Source of the DNA: a virus
Length of the DNA: 64,000 nt
Reading direction: 5' to 3' (one strand)
Virus record (IMG/VR): IMGVR_UViG_3300037294_000266
Span: 186,001 to 250,000 of that record
This document shows positions 1-8,693 of the stretch, piece after piece. The translations under genes were made by a program, and so were the position numbers. Under the pieces are notes generated by a model. It did not search any database and was not told the origin of the DNA. It saw only the letters and a list, made by a program, of their open reading frames with translations. Positions within the stretch are counted from its first letter, which is position 1. Every line of letters begins with the position of its first letter.

Positions 1-43
1 TCAAGCTGTAAGGCTTGGCGAAAAAGAAAAAAAGAACGGATGG

Positions 44-67
44 AGAGGGAGCCGAAAGGCTCCCTCT
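44..67 (-). terminator. Rho-independent terminator
   Basis: A perfect 10-bp stem (AGAGGGAGCC / GGCTCCCTCT) with a GAAA loop lies just beyond the stop of the minus-strand gene at 80-1129. Read on the minus strand it is followed by a T-rich tract, the complement of the A-run at 21-34. Confidence 0.75.
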
Positions 68-79
68 TTATGCCGCCGG

Positions 80-1129
80 TTACGAAACGTACGTCAGAAC
101 AAACGGACGTAGATGTTTGGCATCTACCATGAAGGCAGTGCCATCTTCAGTGCGAGTCAAGTGCGACCCAATGGTTACCAGCCCACGCCCTGCACGAGTA
201 GAGTCTGCCTTCTTGACGATGAACTTCTTCTCTACCGCATCAAAATCACTGATGCGATAAAGCTCTTTCTCACCTTCGACTTCAACGTACTGATGGAACT
301 GAGGAATCCATGACAACCGCGCTGTATCAGCAACCTGCGGCTTTTCCTGGAACCCAGTGAGCATGGTGACGAAGAACATCGCCGTCACTGTACTGGTCTT
401 GAACTCAGGTACCGTCATTACAGGAGATGCCCGACCTGTGTTCTCACACACGCGGTAGTAGTGGCAGTTGGAGTCATGACGAAGGAACGTAATGAGCTGC
501 TCGCCATTGACTTCTGAAATCGCCACATCGACCGAATCGCCAGGGAAGCGCATGCCCTGCTTATCAATGATCGAATAGGCTGCTTTGATCCAACGGCCTT
601 CCATCAGATGCTGAAGGTATTCGAATGAAGCAACGTCGTCGAACGTAACGCGATAAGTATCGCCACGATCACCATCAAGGTTAACCTGATGGCGAGCAGG
701 GCGTTGCATCGCGTTGCCATGTTTAACAGCGGCAGTCGGAACGGTGGCCGGATCGTCACCGAATGCCTTAAGGACATCTTCAGCGACGTTACTTGCAGCA
801 GGTACCCACTTGAAGCTGAACACCGCATAGATAGGACCTGCAAGCGAAGGATAGGCCATCACGGTCCCACAAGCCACCACAATCATCCAATGCTCGACTT
901 TCCCGTCGGCTACGGTAGTGAGGACCAGTTTGCGATGTTTATTGCCCGACTCCAGTGTGACAATATTGACCTCAGAGTCTTTCGTTAAATTAACAGCGGC
1001 AGCGGTCGTCTGACAACGCACATAGCCGTATTCTTCACACTGCTTGAAAAATGCGTCGAACGAGTTATTGCTAACGAACTTACCGTCGTTAAGTTGTTTG
1101 AAAGTGCCTTTACCAGTAGAAGCTGTCAT
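80..1129 (-). CDS. Unknown phage protein, 349 aa
   Basis: Long open frame on the minus strand, ending just before a terminator hairpin and starting with ATG about 45 nt downstream of a promoter-like motif. I do not recognise the family. The protein is soluble, mixed alpha/beta in composition, with no signal peptide or membrane segment. It appears to be a single-gene transcription unit (promoter 1173-1202, terminator 44-67). The AGAGGAACACC sequence upstream of the ATG can act as ribosome-binding site. Confidence 0.75.
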   Translation of the reverse strand: MTASTGKGTFKQLNDGKFVSNNSFDAFFKQCEEYGYVRCQTTAAAVNLTKDSEVNIVTLESGNKHRKLVLTTVADGKVEHWMIVVACGTVMAYPSLAGPIYAVFSFKWVPAASNVAEDVLKAFGDDPATVPTAAVKHGNAMQRPARHQVNLDGDRGDTYRVTFDDVASFEYLQHLMEGRWIKAAYSIIDKQGMRFPGDSVDVAISEVNGEQLITFLRHDSNCHYYRVCENTGRASPVMTVPEFKTSTVTAMFFVTMLTGFQEKPQVADTARLSWIPQFHQYVEVEGEKELYRISDFDAVEKKFIVKKADSTRAGRGLVTIGSHLTRTEDGTAFMVDAKHLRPFVLTYVS

Positions 1130-1172
1130 GTTGGTGTTCCTCTCAGGTGGTTAGGGTTGTATATTCAACTCT

Positions 1173-1202
1173 ATCATGTATCCGTAAAACAAATTCGAAT
1201 CG
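1173..1202 (-). promoter_or_regulatory. Phage promoter-like motif
   Basis: Read on the minus strand this is TCGATTCGAATTTG followed, after about 8 nt, by GGATACATGAT. The same two blocks (ATTCGAATT and ATACAT) recur upstream of minus-strand genes at 3383, 4509 and 62624, and the ATACAT block alone at 29018. Position 45-70 nt upstream of the ATG of the 80-1129 gene fits a promoter. Function is inferred from recurrence only. Confidence 0.5.
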
Positions 1203-1231
1203 ACATAAAGGCCGGCATCGGCCGACCCTAG

Positions 1232-1618
1232 TCAATGAACCTGAGTATGCACTGGATAGTCAAAGACCACCCATCCCTTCGCAGTACGTACCGCCCAGTC
1301 ATTACTCGACCATGTTCTCTTCACATCTCTGCCGTACGGCGTAGCGTGTTTTAGAGGAGGTTGGAGGTTGTTGCGATTCTTGACGAGGTCCAGGATAAAC
1401 GAGCCTGTCCTGATAACGATCCTGATATCTAGAATCGCCTCATTGCTGTCCATGGCGCGTATATCTAAATATCCCTCACTACCATGGCCGTGAATACCGT
1501 TGTCGTCTTCTACAGCCCTTAGAAGAGCTTCCAGGGCTGTATGATTGAAGGCTGACTCGATGGAATCACGCTCACCATCATAAGGAGTGATATACGCACT
1601 CTTTATCTGAACTGTCAT
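1232..1618 (-). CDS. Unknown phage protein, 128 aa
   Basis: Minus-strand frame whose ATG overlaps the stop of the upstream gene (1615-2157) by 4 nt, indicating translational coupling. Not recognised. It is a small soluble protein without obvious motifs. The pair 1615-2157 / 1232-1618 probably forms one short operon. Confidence 0.65.
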   Translation of the reverse strand: MTVQIKSAYITPYDGERDSIESAFNHTALEALLRAVEDDNGIHGHGSEGYLDIRAMDSNEAILDIRIVIRTGSFILDLVKNRNNLQPPLKHATPYGRDVKRTWSSNDWAVRTAKGWVVFDYPVHTQVH

Positions 1619-2157
1619 GTGTCTTTACTGCCATCGATGACCTTGAAACGTGCTCGCCGTATTTTCTTTTCTTCTGCTGCTATAGCGGTACGGTTAGCAA
1701 GTTCAGCATGCAGTGTTTCACCGACTGTAATAAACGACAGCGCAGAAAGAACGCTACACAGGTCTTCCACCGGATAGAAAACAAAGGCTTCGCCATTATC
1801 AACCATCTGAACATCACCGGCTGCATCCTCCCCCAAGGAATAATCAGGCATGACATTGAATCGATTCTCATCGAGACCGACATCAATGATCATTACATCG
1901 ACAACGCCTTCGTAATCTAGAAACACGATCCGAAGCCGGTAGTCGTAAATATCCCAAGGTGAATTAAAGAACGTGATGTCGATAGAGTCGTTATCAGGAT
2001 CGTCTTCATCAATGACAGATGTATTCCCAACGTAGCTAGGTGCTGAGCCGAGCTGATACCGCCAGACCTCACTACCTACGATTGCTTTATCGATTCGATC
2101 ACGGATTCCTCGGATTGCTCCAACGAACGCACTCTCCATAACAACACATTTACTCAT
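1615..2157 (-). CDS. Unknown phage protein, 180 aa
   Basis: Minus-strand frame, acidic (an EDDPDNDSIDI stretch near residue 53), no membrane segment. First gene of a two-gene operon with 1232-1618 (ATGA overlap). A perfect 22-bp palindrome lies directly upstream (2170-2191). Family not recognised. Confidence 0.65.
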   Translation of the reverse strand: MSKCVVMESAFVGAIRGIRDRIDKAIVGSEVWRYQLGSAPSYVGNTSVIDEDDPDNDSIDITFFNSPWDIYDYRLRIVFLDYEGVVDVMIIDVGLDENRFNVMPDYSLGEDAAGDVQMVDNGEAFVFYPVEDLCSVLSALSFITVGETLHAELANRTAIAAEEKKIRRARFKVIDGSKDT

Positions 2158-2169
2158 GACTACCTCGAT

Positions 2170-2191
2170 GAGGGTATGACGTCATACCCTC
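2170..2191. repeat. Perfect 22-bp palindrome in an intergenic gap
   Basis: GAGGGTATGAC followed directly by its exact complement GTCATACCCTC, with no loop. It fills most of the 43-nt gap between the stop of the 2201-2719 gene and the start of the 1615-2157 gene. It could be a terminator for the former, with the inner bases forming the loop, or a dimeric protein-binding site for the latter. No T-run follows on the minus strand, so an operator is as likely as a terminator. Confidence 0.6.
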
Positions 2192-2200
2192 TGACCATTG

Positions 2201-2719
2201 CTACTTCTGACTGATAGACGCCAAGTTAACAAAACGACGCCGGGTCATGTGGAGTTCCGGTTTAGTTTCGTCTTTGGTAATGTTATCAATGCGCTTCGTC
2301 AGCGCTGTCAGAGCTTTGCTTTGGTTACGGGTGGTGCGAGGAGAGTTCAGACGACGACTGATGTAAAAGCCCATGCCGCACGACGTCAAGGTGATGAGGT
2401 ACGCTTTGATCTTCGGATCTTCAGTGATCTCGATGCCCATCCCAGCACGCTCTTCTTCACTGAGAGCTACCAGTTCGAGAACTGCTTGCTTATGCTCACG
2501 CACCAGATCGTCAATTCGTTTCTGCAATGGCGCTGCTAACGAGCAACCGTAGAAGAACTTATCGTCACCGTGAATAACTTTATCACGAGCGCGGGTGCGT
2601 ACTTCGCTTTGGTTAATCAGATCATCCGTCATCACCAGACGGAAGTAGAAACCTTTGCTCAGGAACTCAGTGGACAATTCCTTGAACTCAGTAGCTAGAA
2701 ACTGATTATCTGTACTCAT
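2201..2719 (-). CDS. Unknown phage protein, 172 aa
   Basis: Minus-strand frame starting with ATG after a plausible AGGGGTCCACA ribosome-binding region. The protein is charged and mostly helical, with no membrane segment. Not recognised. It is separated from the upstream 2807-3286 gene by a strong terminator hairpin, so it may need its own promoter or read-through. Confidence 0.65.
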   Translation of the reverse strand: MSTDNQFLATEFKELSTEFLSKGFYFRLVMTDDLINQSEVRTRARDKVIHGDDKFFYGCSLAAPLQKRIDDLVREHKQAVLELVALSEEERAGMGIEITEDPKIKAYLITLTSCGMGFYISRRLNSPRTTRNQSKALTALTKRIDNITKDETKPELHMTRRRFVNLASISQK

Positions 2720-2761
2720 TGTGGACCCCTAGTCAATGCCAGAAAAAAGATACAACATAAA

Positions 2762-2788
2762 CATCCAGCCGCGTTTAGCGGCTGGATG
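2762..2788 (-). terminator. Rho-independent terminator
   Basis: Perfect 11-bp stem (CATCCAGCCGC / GCGGCTGGATG) with a 5-nt loop, immediately after the stop of the minus-strand gene at 2807-3286 and followed on the minus strand by TTTATGTTG. Confidence 0.7.
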
Positions 2789-2806
2789 CAGGCCTGGGCG
2801 TTGTGA

Positions 2807-3286
2807 TTACTTAGCGAACGAGGTCGCGAAGCTTTCACTTACGTAGGTCAGTACGCGCTTCAGATCGCCACGCTTGGCATTGGCGCCGGAGTCCAGCTTG
2901 ACGGATACAGAACCAAACTTCTCTTTCTCTTCGCCAGTGGTCGGCACGCGAACCATCTGAACGCGATCAACCGCAGCGCGGATGACGTCAGCGCCGAATT
3001 CAAGGGATGCAGTGGCACGAGCCATGTCAGCATTCTTCTTCATGGCAGGGAGAGCAGCGTTGCCCAGACCCAGAGCCAAACCGCCGGCGAAGGTGGCTTC
3101 GGTGTCTTGAACCAGACGCACGGTTTCCAGAGTCAGCTCTTCGTTACCGCTGGCCAAAGCCAGGTTGTCTTTAACGAAGGTTTCCGGAATTACGGCAGCG
3201 CCGTCATCGTCAAACGAGAGTGCTGCTTCGACTGCTGCACCGACCAATTTGATCTTTTCGTCGACTTTGTTGAGAGCTTCGCTCAT
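2807..3286 (-). CDS. Unknown, probably abundant phage protein, 159 aa
   Basis: Minus-strand frame with its own promoter-like motif (3383-3416) and its own terminator (2762-2788), the arrangement of a strongly expressed single gene. The start is supported by AGGAG about 6 nt upstream of the ATG. The protein is alanine-rich and helical, with an acidic first half and no signal peptide. No family recognised. Confidence 0.7.
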   Translation of the reverse strand: MSEALNKVDEKIKLVGAAVEAALSFDDDGAAVIPETFVKDNLALASGNEELTLETVRLVQDTEATFAGGLALGLGNAALPAMKKNADMARATASLEFGADVIRAAVDRVQMVRVPTTGEEKEKFGSVSVKLDSGANAKRGDLKRVLTYVSESFATSFAK

Positions 3287-3382
3287 TGGTGTACTCCTAG
3301 GATTGAAATATTGATCAACACGTGTTAGCGCACATCAGTAGCCCGTATCGTTTTATTTTACGATAGTGCCTGTATACAACTT

Positions 3383-3416
3383 GATAATGTATCTTTCTAA
3401 AAACATTGAATTGAAT
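3383..3416 (-). promoter_or_regulatory. Phage promoter-like motif
   Basis: On the minus strand: GGATTCAATTCAATG, then AAAGATACATTATC. The second block matches the motif at 29018 exactly over GATACATTATC and that at 1173 closely. It lies about 100 nt upstream of the 2807-3286 start codon. Confidence 0.45.
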
Positions 3417-3435
3417 CCGTAAAACAACAAAAAAG

Positions 3436-3461
3436 AAAAGACCCGGTTAAGGGGGTCTTTT
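3436..3461 (-). terminator. Rho-independent terminator
   Basis: Stem AAAAGACCC / GGGTCTTTT just after the stop of the 3476-3715 gene; on the minus strand a T-rich tract follows (complement of the A-runs at 3421-3439). Confidence 0.65.
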
Positions 3462-3475
3462 CTTACAGCCCAGAC

Positions 3476-3715
3476 TTACGCCTGTTCTGCGGCACTATCA
3501 GCCAGATCTTTAACCACTTTGTTGAGAGCATCCTCAACCACAGCAGGTACATCGATCTGAAGGGCCTTACGGGCCTTGTAACGGCGGCGCAGGTAAACAC
3601 CACCACCAATGGTGGCACCAGTGCCAACAACGATGCCAGTGGCCGCCAGGGGATTTGCTTTGACTGCTTCGATAACTACTTGAGCAGCTGCTTTAACGGT
3701 TTCGAGAAAAGCCAT
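3476..3715 (-). CDS. Small single-span membrane protein, 79 aa
   Basis: Minus-strand frame with AGGAG upstream of the ATG. It has one Gly/Ala-rich hydrophobic segment at about residues 22-42, followed by a positive patch (RRRYKARK) and an acidic amphipathic tail, which predicts a single-pass protein with the basic side in the cytoplasm. Last of a run of four small genes (3476-4446), all short and at least three with a membrane segment. Function unknown; a role at the host membrane is only a guess. Confidence 0.65.
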   Translation of the reverse strand: MAFLETVKAAAQVVIEAVKANPLAATGIVVGTGATIGGGVYLRRRYKARKALQIDVPAVVEDALNKVVKDLADSAAEQA

Positions 3716-3768
3716 GATGTGATCTCCTGATCAGTAGGGTATTGCATTAAGAGGGTTGGGTGTTGCAC

Positions 3769-3915
3769 TTAGCAGCGAGTCGCGCCGCGAAGCTTCTTTT
3801 GTTGCTTAGCGTTATAACGATCGGCAATGATACCGATTACCGCGAGTGTCAGCGTAAACACCGTAACGATGCCTACGTCAATCATACAACCGTACTCAGC
3901 GTAGGCAGCGAACAT
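3769..3915 (-). CDS. Very small membrane protein, 48 aa
   Basis: Found by reading the minus strand between the neighbouring genes: ATG at 3915-3913 and TAA at 3771-3769. The translation begins MFAAYAEYGCMIDVGIV and has one hydrophobic segment (about residues 11-32), followed by a basic tail (RYNAKQQKKLRGATRC). An AGGAG sequence lies 5-6 nt upstream of the ATG. It starts 4 nt after the stop of the preceding 43-codon gene, so the two are likely co-translated. Confidence 0.6.
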   Translation of the reverse strand: MFAAYAEYGCMIDVGIVTVFTLTLAVIGIIADRYNAKQQKKLRGATRC

Positions 3916-3919
3916 GGTG

Positions 3920-4051
3920 TTACTCCTTGGATTCAGAACGTGAAGCTTTGAGGAATTCGTTTTCTTTACGGAGAGCTTTACGCTCTTCGCTGTTAGACTT
4001 CAGATACCACCCGGCTGCGAAGCCACAGATGAGGATGAATACTTCTTTCAT
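3920..4051 (-). CDS. Very small membrane-anchored protein, 43 aa
   Basis: Minus-strand frame with ATG at 4051 and TAA at 3922-3920, preceded by AAGGAG. The N-terminus MKEVFILICGFAAGWYL is a short hydrophobic anchor; the rest is charged and helical (KSNSEERKALRKENEFLK). It lies between 4063-4446 and 3769-3915 with very short gaps. Function unknown. Confidence 0.6.
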   Translation of the reverse strand: MKEVFILICGFAAGWYLKSNSEERKALRKENEFLKASRSESKE

Positions 4052-4062
4052 GTCAATACTCC

Positions 4063-4446
4063 TTAAGCGAGGTGGCGAAGCATTTCTTCGCCAGTGATGA
4101 GGGTGATGGCTGCAACAGTTGCAGCACCTTCAGGACCAACGTTGTCCATCCATTCTTTAAAGCCTTCCATAACAGACTTGACAACCGAGCCGTCTGGGTC
4201 ATCTATTTCAGAGAACAGAACCCCATTGCGAACTACACCATCTTTCAGGATGGCAGACGGATCTTTAACAAACTTATCAACAGCCATCTGTACAACTTCT
4301 TCAACCACCAGCTCGGAGTTGATGTACGGTGCTGCAAGATCCATCATGATCTGTGTACGGCCGGCAAGTTGTGCAGATACCTTGATGTCGCCGATAGCCA
4401 TAGCAACGGCGGTAGTCAAAGACAGTGCGAGGATTTGGTTTTTCAT
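4063..4446 (-). CDS. Small protein with signal-like N-terminus, 127 aa
   Basis: First gene of the small-membrane-protein run. The N-terminus MKNQILALSLTTAVAMAIG resembles a signal peptide or anchor and is followed by a helical acidic body. The start is supported by GGAGAAATAAA upstream of the ATG. A strong copy of the recurring promoter-like motif lies 60-90 nt upstream (4509-4537). The family is unrecognised; the protein may be exported or anchored to the inner membrane. Confidence 0.65.
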   Translation of the reverse strand: MKNQILALSLTTAVAMAIGDIKVSAQLAGRTQIMMDLAAPYINSELVVEEVVQMAVDKFVKDPSAILKDGVVRNGVLFSEIDDPDGSVVKSVMEGFKEWMDNVGPEGAATVAAITLITGEEMLRHLA

Positions 4447-4508
4447 TTTATTTCTCCAGATAGAAATGGGTAATTGGATAGGTTAGTTGTCCTATCTCAC
4501 CCTAGTCA

Positions 4509-4537
4509 TGTATTGTTGAAATAAATTCGAATCGTAT
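4509..4537 (-). promoter_or_regulatory. Phage promoter-like motif, copy identical to 62624-62652
   Basis: A 29-nt block on the minus strand running from TACGATTCGAATTTATTT to CAACAATACAT. An identical 29-nt block lies at 62624-62652, also upstream of a run of tiny membrane-protein genes. Exact conservation over 29 nt in otherwise unrelated gaps points to a functional promoter. Confidence 0.6.
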
Positions 4538-4548
4538 TTCTAGACGGC

Positions 4549-4578
4549 ATACAGGGAGAGCCGAAGCTCTCCCTGTAT
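4549..4578 (-). terminator. Rho-independent terminator
   Basis: 13-bp stem (ATACAGGGAGAGC / GCTCTCCCTGTAT) with a CGAA loop, directly beyond the stop of the minus-strand gene 4587-5840. Confidence 0.75.
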
Positions 4579-4586
4579 ATTTCGAC

Positions 4587-5840
4587 TTACTGCTCAGACT
4601 TTACAATCTTCTCAGCAGCGGCATTACATTCGCGGATGATGGTAGACATGATCGTGAAACTGGTGTTGATAGCACTCCAGCCCATGCGATCCATCTCAGT
4701 AATGGCGCGAACCATTTGAGCGTCTTTTACGCCATCTTTCAAAGCAGTGACCATTTCTTTGTGAGCAGTCCACTTACGGGCTGATTCTGAACGATGACCG
4801 TAAGCTTTCTTAGCCGCAGACACAATGTTCTTCAGGCCAGCGATGAGATCATCGATCTTAACCGGCTGTTTCTTTGCACTGCCGATTGTGAAGTATATCA
4901 GACCAGAACCACCCAATAGTGCTTCGACCAAAAGGCCTTTGTGGAGTTTACGCCACGATACGTCGACGTCGGTGGTGGTATTCCAAGAACCGAATGAAGC
5001 AGGTACCTTCACAGCCTTAGCTGACATCTGTAATTTACGGTTACCCATTACAGATTTGTTCTTACCGATGTCAAGTAGATCATCGGCTGGACTTTTCATG
5101 GCGGAAATTGCTTTGATCGCAGCAGCAAGTTCACCTTCGTTATCACCATTGACTTTCTTGGCGATTTCAGAGGCTTTCTTGGCATTGTCAATCGCTTGAC
5201 TGCCAAATTTAGACAGCAGCTCAACTACTTCGCCGGTGTTCATGGCAGCTTTTGAAGGTGAAGTGAATGTACCATCCACGGTGAAGGCATTGATCATGGT
5301 TGTGAACAATGCTGCGAAACCATGGCGATATTCAACTTTTGCGCCGGCGAGCTTTTCCAACTCTTTGATGTTGGCTTCCAGCTCAGGGATCTCACGACCC
5401 ATCATGCTGACTTTATCCCACATGTCCGACAGCGCAAAACCTTCCATCGACGCAACTTGAGCGCTTTCAAGAGCAGCTACAAAATGGTTGATATTGCCAA
5501 CGACGGTCTCGGCATTGAAGCTGTGAGTACTTTCCATCGAAGCCACGTCCATGGCGCCGCCGTAGCGGTGCGCAACAGCGTTCACCAGCGCTACGGCGCT
5601 TTCAAGACTGGCTGTAGGAACTTCAGCGCCATCGGCGGAAGCGGCGGTAAGGACGGCAGCAGTGTTCTGAAGAATACTGATGTCAGCATCGACTTCAACA
5701 CTTTCCTGGAAGACCGACTGAGGGGTCGTCGGGTTCGACTCTTCGAGATGATCTTCGATCACAATCTCAACTTCGCCGTAAGGTTTCTCAACGTTTTCCA
5801 TAGAAACGTGCAGTGCCGCTAAAAGTGCTGGGTTTTTCAT
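4587..5840 (-). CDS. Probable processed inner-body (head) protein, 417 aa
   Basis: Second of two adjacent minus-strand genes of similar size; its ATG overlaps the stop of 5837-7147 (ATGA). The N-terminal 133 residues are acidic and contain S-x-E motifs at residues 13-15 (SME), 78-80 (SLE), 101-103 (SME) and 131-133 (SME). S-x-E is the cleavage signal known for the phiKZ prohead protease, so the N-terminal region looks like a propeptide removed during head maturation. The gene lies two genes downstream of the protease (7148-7933). I infer an inner-body or ejected head protein; no sequence family was recognised. Confidence 0.65.
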   Translation of the reverse strand: MKNPALLAALHVSMENVEKPYGEVEIVIEDHLEESNPTTPQSVFQESVEVDADISILQNTAAVLTAASADGAEVPTASLESAVALVNAVAHRYGGAMDVASMESTHSFNAETVVGNINHFVAALESAQVASMEGFALSDMWDKVSMMGREIPELEANIKELEKLAGAKVEYRHGFAALFTTMINAFTVDGTFTSPSKAAMNTGEVVELLSKFGSQAIDNAKKASEIAKKVNGDNEGELAAAIKAISAMKSPADDLLDIGKNKSVMGNRKLQMSAKAVKVPASFGSWNTTTDVDVSWRKLHKGLLVEALLGGSGLIYFTIGSAKKQPVKIDDLIAGLKNIVSAAKKAYGHRSESARKWTAHKEMVTALKDGVKDAQMVRAITEMDRMGWSAINTSFTIMSTIIRECNAAAEKIVKSEQ

Positions 5841-7147
5841 TTCTTCTCTTCCTTTACAGTCTTCTTCAAGACATCATTGGCGATCATGGTGATGTTGCGA
5901 TAAACATAAGAAGCGTGGTCTTCCATCATGGTGGCCAGCGACTTACCCAGGAACATGTATTGCGAAACGCTACGACGAGCAGACCGGTGCAGAGCACGAA
6001 GTTCTCGTAACCGAACAGCGTTCTCAGTAGACGACTTCTCAGTATTGACATGATCGTACGCGTCGTCCATGTCGCCTGAGAGGCGTTGTACCTTCTCACT
6101 CATAGTGGCAGCCATCTGAGCGAACTTAACCGCTCTGGTGTTCAGGTTGATGGCCTGGTCAAGACATTTGATAAATGCATTGACATCAGTTTCACCGCCA
6201 GACGCTTTAATCTGGCCAGTGACCTGCTTCTTAGCCAAGACGATGTTAATGCCAACCACCCCTTTGACTGACTTAACTTCACCACCCACCGAGAAACCAT
6301 GGATTGACTTTTTAGCCAATTTAGTAACTAGGTTGTTTTCATCTTTCTCTTTGGTAGAGAACTTCCAAGCCGACGCCGTCGCCTTAAATGTTGGATAACC
6401 GCGTTTATCAAGATAGACCACACGATTGCCAAGCAGATGAAATTTAGTAAGGTCAGTAAACTCTGTACGATCCAGGATTTGCTCGTCGAAATAATCGATC
6501 GCATCACGGATGTTCTCATTGGAGTCTGAGTTACAAGCCTCACGGAAACGCTTGCCAAAGTCAGTTGATTTCTCAGCCATGACTTTATAATGCTTTTCCA
6601 ACGCATCAATGAACTTGAGGTCTTCGTCGATGCAGGTGACAATGTTCTTAACCGGCTTATTATCACGGGTCAGGAAGGTGTACGCGCTGGCTGTGTCAAT
6701 CATCACAGGACGTGCAACGATATCGTCCTTATGTTCACTGATCCGCCCACGGATGTTCACAAGATCTTTACCGAATGTCTTCAGGTTCAAGGTGATTGAA
6801 TTGAAGGTGCGTTTCAGTTCTTGGATTAAATTCGATTCCATGGAAGGGCTGTTAAGCATCTCCATGGTGGCACTGATCTCATCGGACAGAGCTAGGCCAG
6901 TCACCGCATTGCCTGTGGCAATCTCACGGTGGTTAGCGCGCCAGTCACGGTATGTCTGTTCTGCTTCCAGAACATCCACCACCGATCCGTCTGCCATGGT
7001 CATCTGTTCTACACAGCTTTCCAAGACAATACGACTGTCAGCAATATCTGCCATTTCTGAGATAACTGGCAAAGCAGGAGCCAGAGTTGCCTCTGACTCC
7101 AGTTGCTCAGCAGCACCCACCAACATCGAGTTGATGGTACCTTGCAT
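5837..7147 (-). CDS. Probable processed inner-body (head) protein, 436 aa
   Basis: Minus-strand gene starting directly after the stop of the protease gene (TAAATG), with GGAGGTGG as ribosome-binding site. Like its neighbour it has an acidic N-terminal 100 residues with protease-type motifs (TME around 94-96, SME at 102-104), then a longer, more basic helical domain. Length, position and motifs suggest a paralogue or partner of the 4587-5840 protein in the inner body. Function beyond that is unknown. Confidence 0.65.
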   Translation of the reverse strand: MQGTINSMLVGAAEQLESEATLAPALPVISEMADIADSRIVLESCVEQMTMADGSVVDVLEAEQTYRDWRANHREIATGNAVTGLALSDEISATMEMLNSPSMESNLIQELKRTFNSITLNLKTFGKDLVNIRGRISEHKDDIVARPVMIDTASAYTFLTRDNKPVKNIVTCIDEDLKFIDALEKHYKVMAEKSTDFGKRFREACNSDSNENIRDAIDYFDEQILDRTEFTDLTKFHLLGNRVVYLDKRGYPTFKATASAWKFSTKEKDENNLVTKLAKKSIHGFSVGGEVKSVKGVVGINIVLAKKQVTGQIKASGGETDVNAFIKCLDQAINLNTRAVKFAQMAATMSEKVQRLSGDMDDAYDHVNTEKSSTENAVRLRELRALHRSARRSVSQYMFLGKSLATMMEDHASYVYRNITMIANDVLKKTVKEEKK

Positions 7148-7933
7148 TTACCACCTCCACGAAGAAGGGACAACTGAACGAATAGGACGTTCAATGTCCG
7201 AGATGAGCGTGATCAGATTGCTGCTCTGACTTTCAAAGCTTACGCCTTCGCCAAACCCCACCTTAGGCAAACGAGCGACTTCGCTGCGCAGCACGTCGGT
7301 GAAGAATGCATGTTCAAGCTCAGCGCATTCGATAACGTCGCCAGCCAAACTTTCCAACGAGGCCGTGTGATACTTCGACGACTTAGCGATGCCAGGTTCG
7401 TTGATGGTATCGTAGGTCACGATCTTCTTGAGGAATTTGGTCTTGATGCCGTTAACAACGCGGTCATCGGTGAACGACCGAACGGAGAAGCACACGTCTT
7501 CATCGCGGTTCTCAAGTTGACGATCAAACCAAGTACTTTCTTTACCAGACGCTTTGACCTCACCAATCACCATAGTGACAGCACGGCCTTTCTCGTCAGT
7601 ACCGGCTTCCAGTCGCATGCGACGAATGTGGAAGCACACGTTAGGTTCGTAGATGTCGTTTACACGACTGAACCATTCGAGCTGACTCATGCCAGGACGA
7701 TAACGTGGATGACCACATTCGCCACGCAGGCGAGCAGTCTCAATCATGCGCATCATGCCACCCGAACCTTCGAGTAGACGACGGCCTTCGGCTTCGCTGT
7801 ACAGCCAGCCTTGAGCGTTGAATGCACCCAGTGCACCCAGACGGACTTCGTAATAACCGTTGTCGAGTTTCTTAAGGTCCCCAACCTTATTCTGACCCTG
7901 CAACACACTACATTGATAGACAATACGTTCCAT
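7148..7933 (-). CDS. Prohead (head maturation) protease, phiKZ gp175-like, 261 aa
   Basis: Serine protease that trims head and inner-body proteins during capsid maturation. Features typical of phage prohead proteases are visible: RLRGECGHPR with the candidate catalytic His75, then CFSVRSF with candidate nucleophile Ser150, then IVTYD with Asp175. The GE-x-HP signature and the later IxTxD motif are the ones I associate with T4 gp21-type and jumbo-phage proteases. The gene sits next to candidate substrates carrying S-x-E motifs and upstream of the RNAP subunit genes, as in phiKZ. Assignment of the Ser nucleophile is the least certain part. Confidence 0.75.
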   Translation of the reverse strand: MERIVYQCSVLQGQNKVGDLKKLDNGYYEVRLGALGAFNAQGWLYSEAEGRRLLEGSGGMMRMIETARLRGECGHPRYRPGMSQLEWFSRVNDIYEPNVCFHIRRMRLEAGTDEKGRAVTMVIGEVKASGKESTWFDRQLENRDEDVCFSVRSFTDDRVVNGIKTKFLKKIVTYDTINEPGIAKSSKYHTASLESLAGDVIECAELEHAFFTDVLRSEVARLPKVGFGEGVSFESQSSNLITLISDIERPIRSVVPSSWRW

Positions 7934-7943
7934 AGCGGAATCC

Positions 7944-8675
7944 TTACGTTCGGAGTATTTTCTCTGTACGCTCTACCCGAGTACCTGGGTTAACGATGGC
8001 AGATGTCATGCCCTCGTCAAAGCGAGAACCTGAGATTTTTGCAATTGTATTCGTGGCACCGTAACTGACGTTACGCAGAGGAATGACCGTAGGTGGATTA
8101 GCAATGATGTCTTCGTACGTCTCTACCGTCTGACGATAATAACGGCGAAGATCCTCACCATCTCGACAAATGGCGCTGGCAATGATTTCCATCACCGTAG
8201 GGGTTCTACCTACCCGCACCCCTGCATGTTTCAGGGATGTAGAGAAAAGGGCACCAATCTCCTGATAGGTCATGTACCATGGGACTCGTCCCTTAGCAAT
8301 GATCTCGTCGTAGATTCGATAAAGGAGGTTGTCAATCTTTACCAGGTCCTGACTACAGATAACCCGATCACCGGGCTCGTAGTGCATTTCGATGTATTCG
8401 ACGTCGTCGATTACAGCGGTGCCGACCAGAGTGGGTTCACTCCGTAACGGTGCACAGATCTTCGATGACGCATAGTACTGATCATCGACAACAATGGCAC
8501 AGATCCCAACAAAAGTGATTTCTTCTTCGAACGTGGCTAGATCGCGCTGCGGGAATCGAGAGGGGATATACACCTTGAGAGGCTTGCGCGCCACGAAGGA
8601 GCCTTCTGCTGTCTTCTCGATCGCCTTGTGCACGCGGCCTGCGTCACGGATAAACTTACTCGACTTAATACCCAT
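7944..8675 (-). CDS. Unknown conserved-position protein, about 243 aa
   Basis: Minus-strand gene between the protease and the 8726-10078 gene. The ATG at 8675 (MGIKSSKF) is preferred over one at 8684 because a CAGGA sequence sits 8-9 nt upstream of it; the longer form would add three residues. The protein is soluble with no recognisable domain. By position it would correspond to phiKZ gp176, inferred from gene order only. Confidence 0.65.
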   Translation of the reverse strand: MGIKSSKFIRDAGRVHKAIEKTAEGSFVARKPLKVYIPSRFPQRDLATFEEEITFVGICAIVVDDQYYASSKICAPLRSEPTLVGTAVIDDVEYIEMHYEPGDRVICSQDLVKIDNLLYRIYDEIIAKGRVPWYMTYQEIGALFSTSLKHAGVRVGRTPTVMEIIASAICRDGEDLRRYYRQTVETYEDIIANPPTVIPLRNVSYGATNTIAKISGSRFDEGMTSAIVNPGTRVERTEKILRT

Positions 8676-8693
8676 TGCGGACATCCTGATGAT

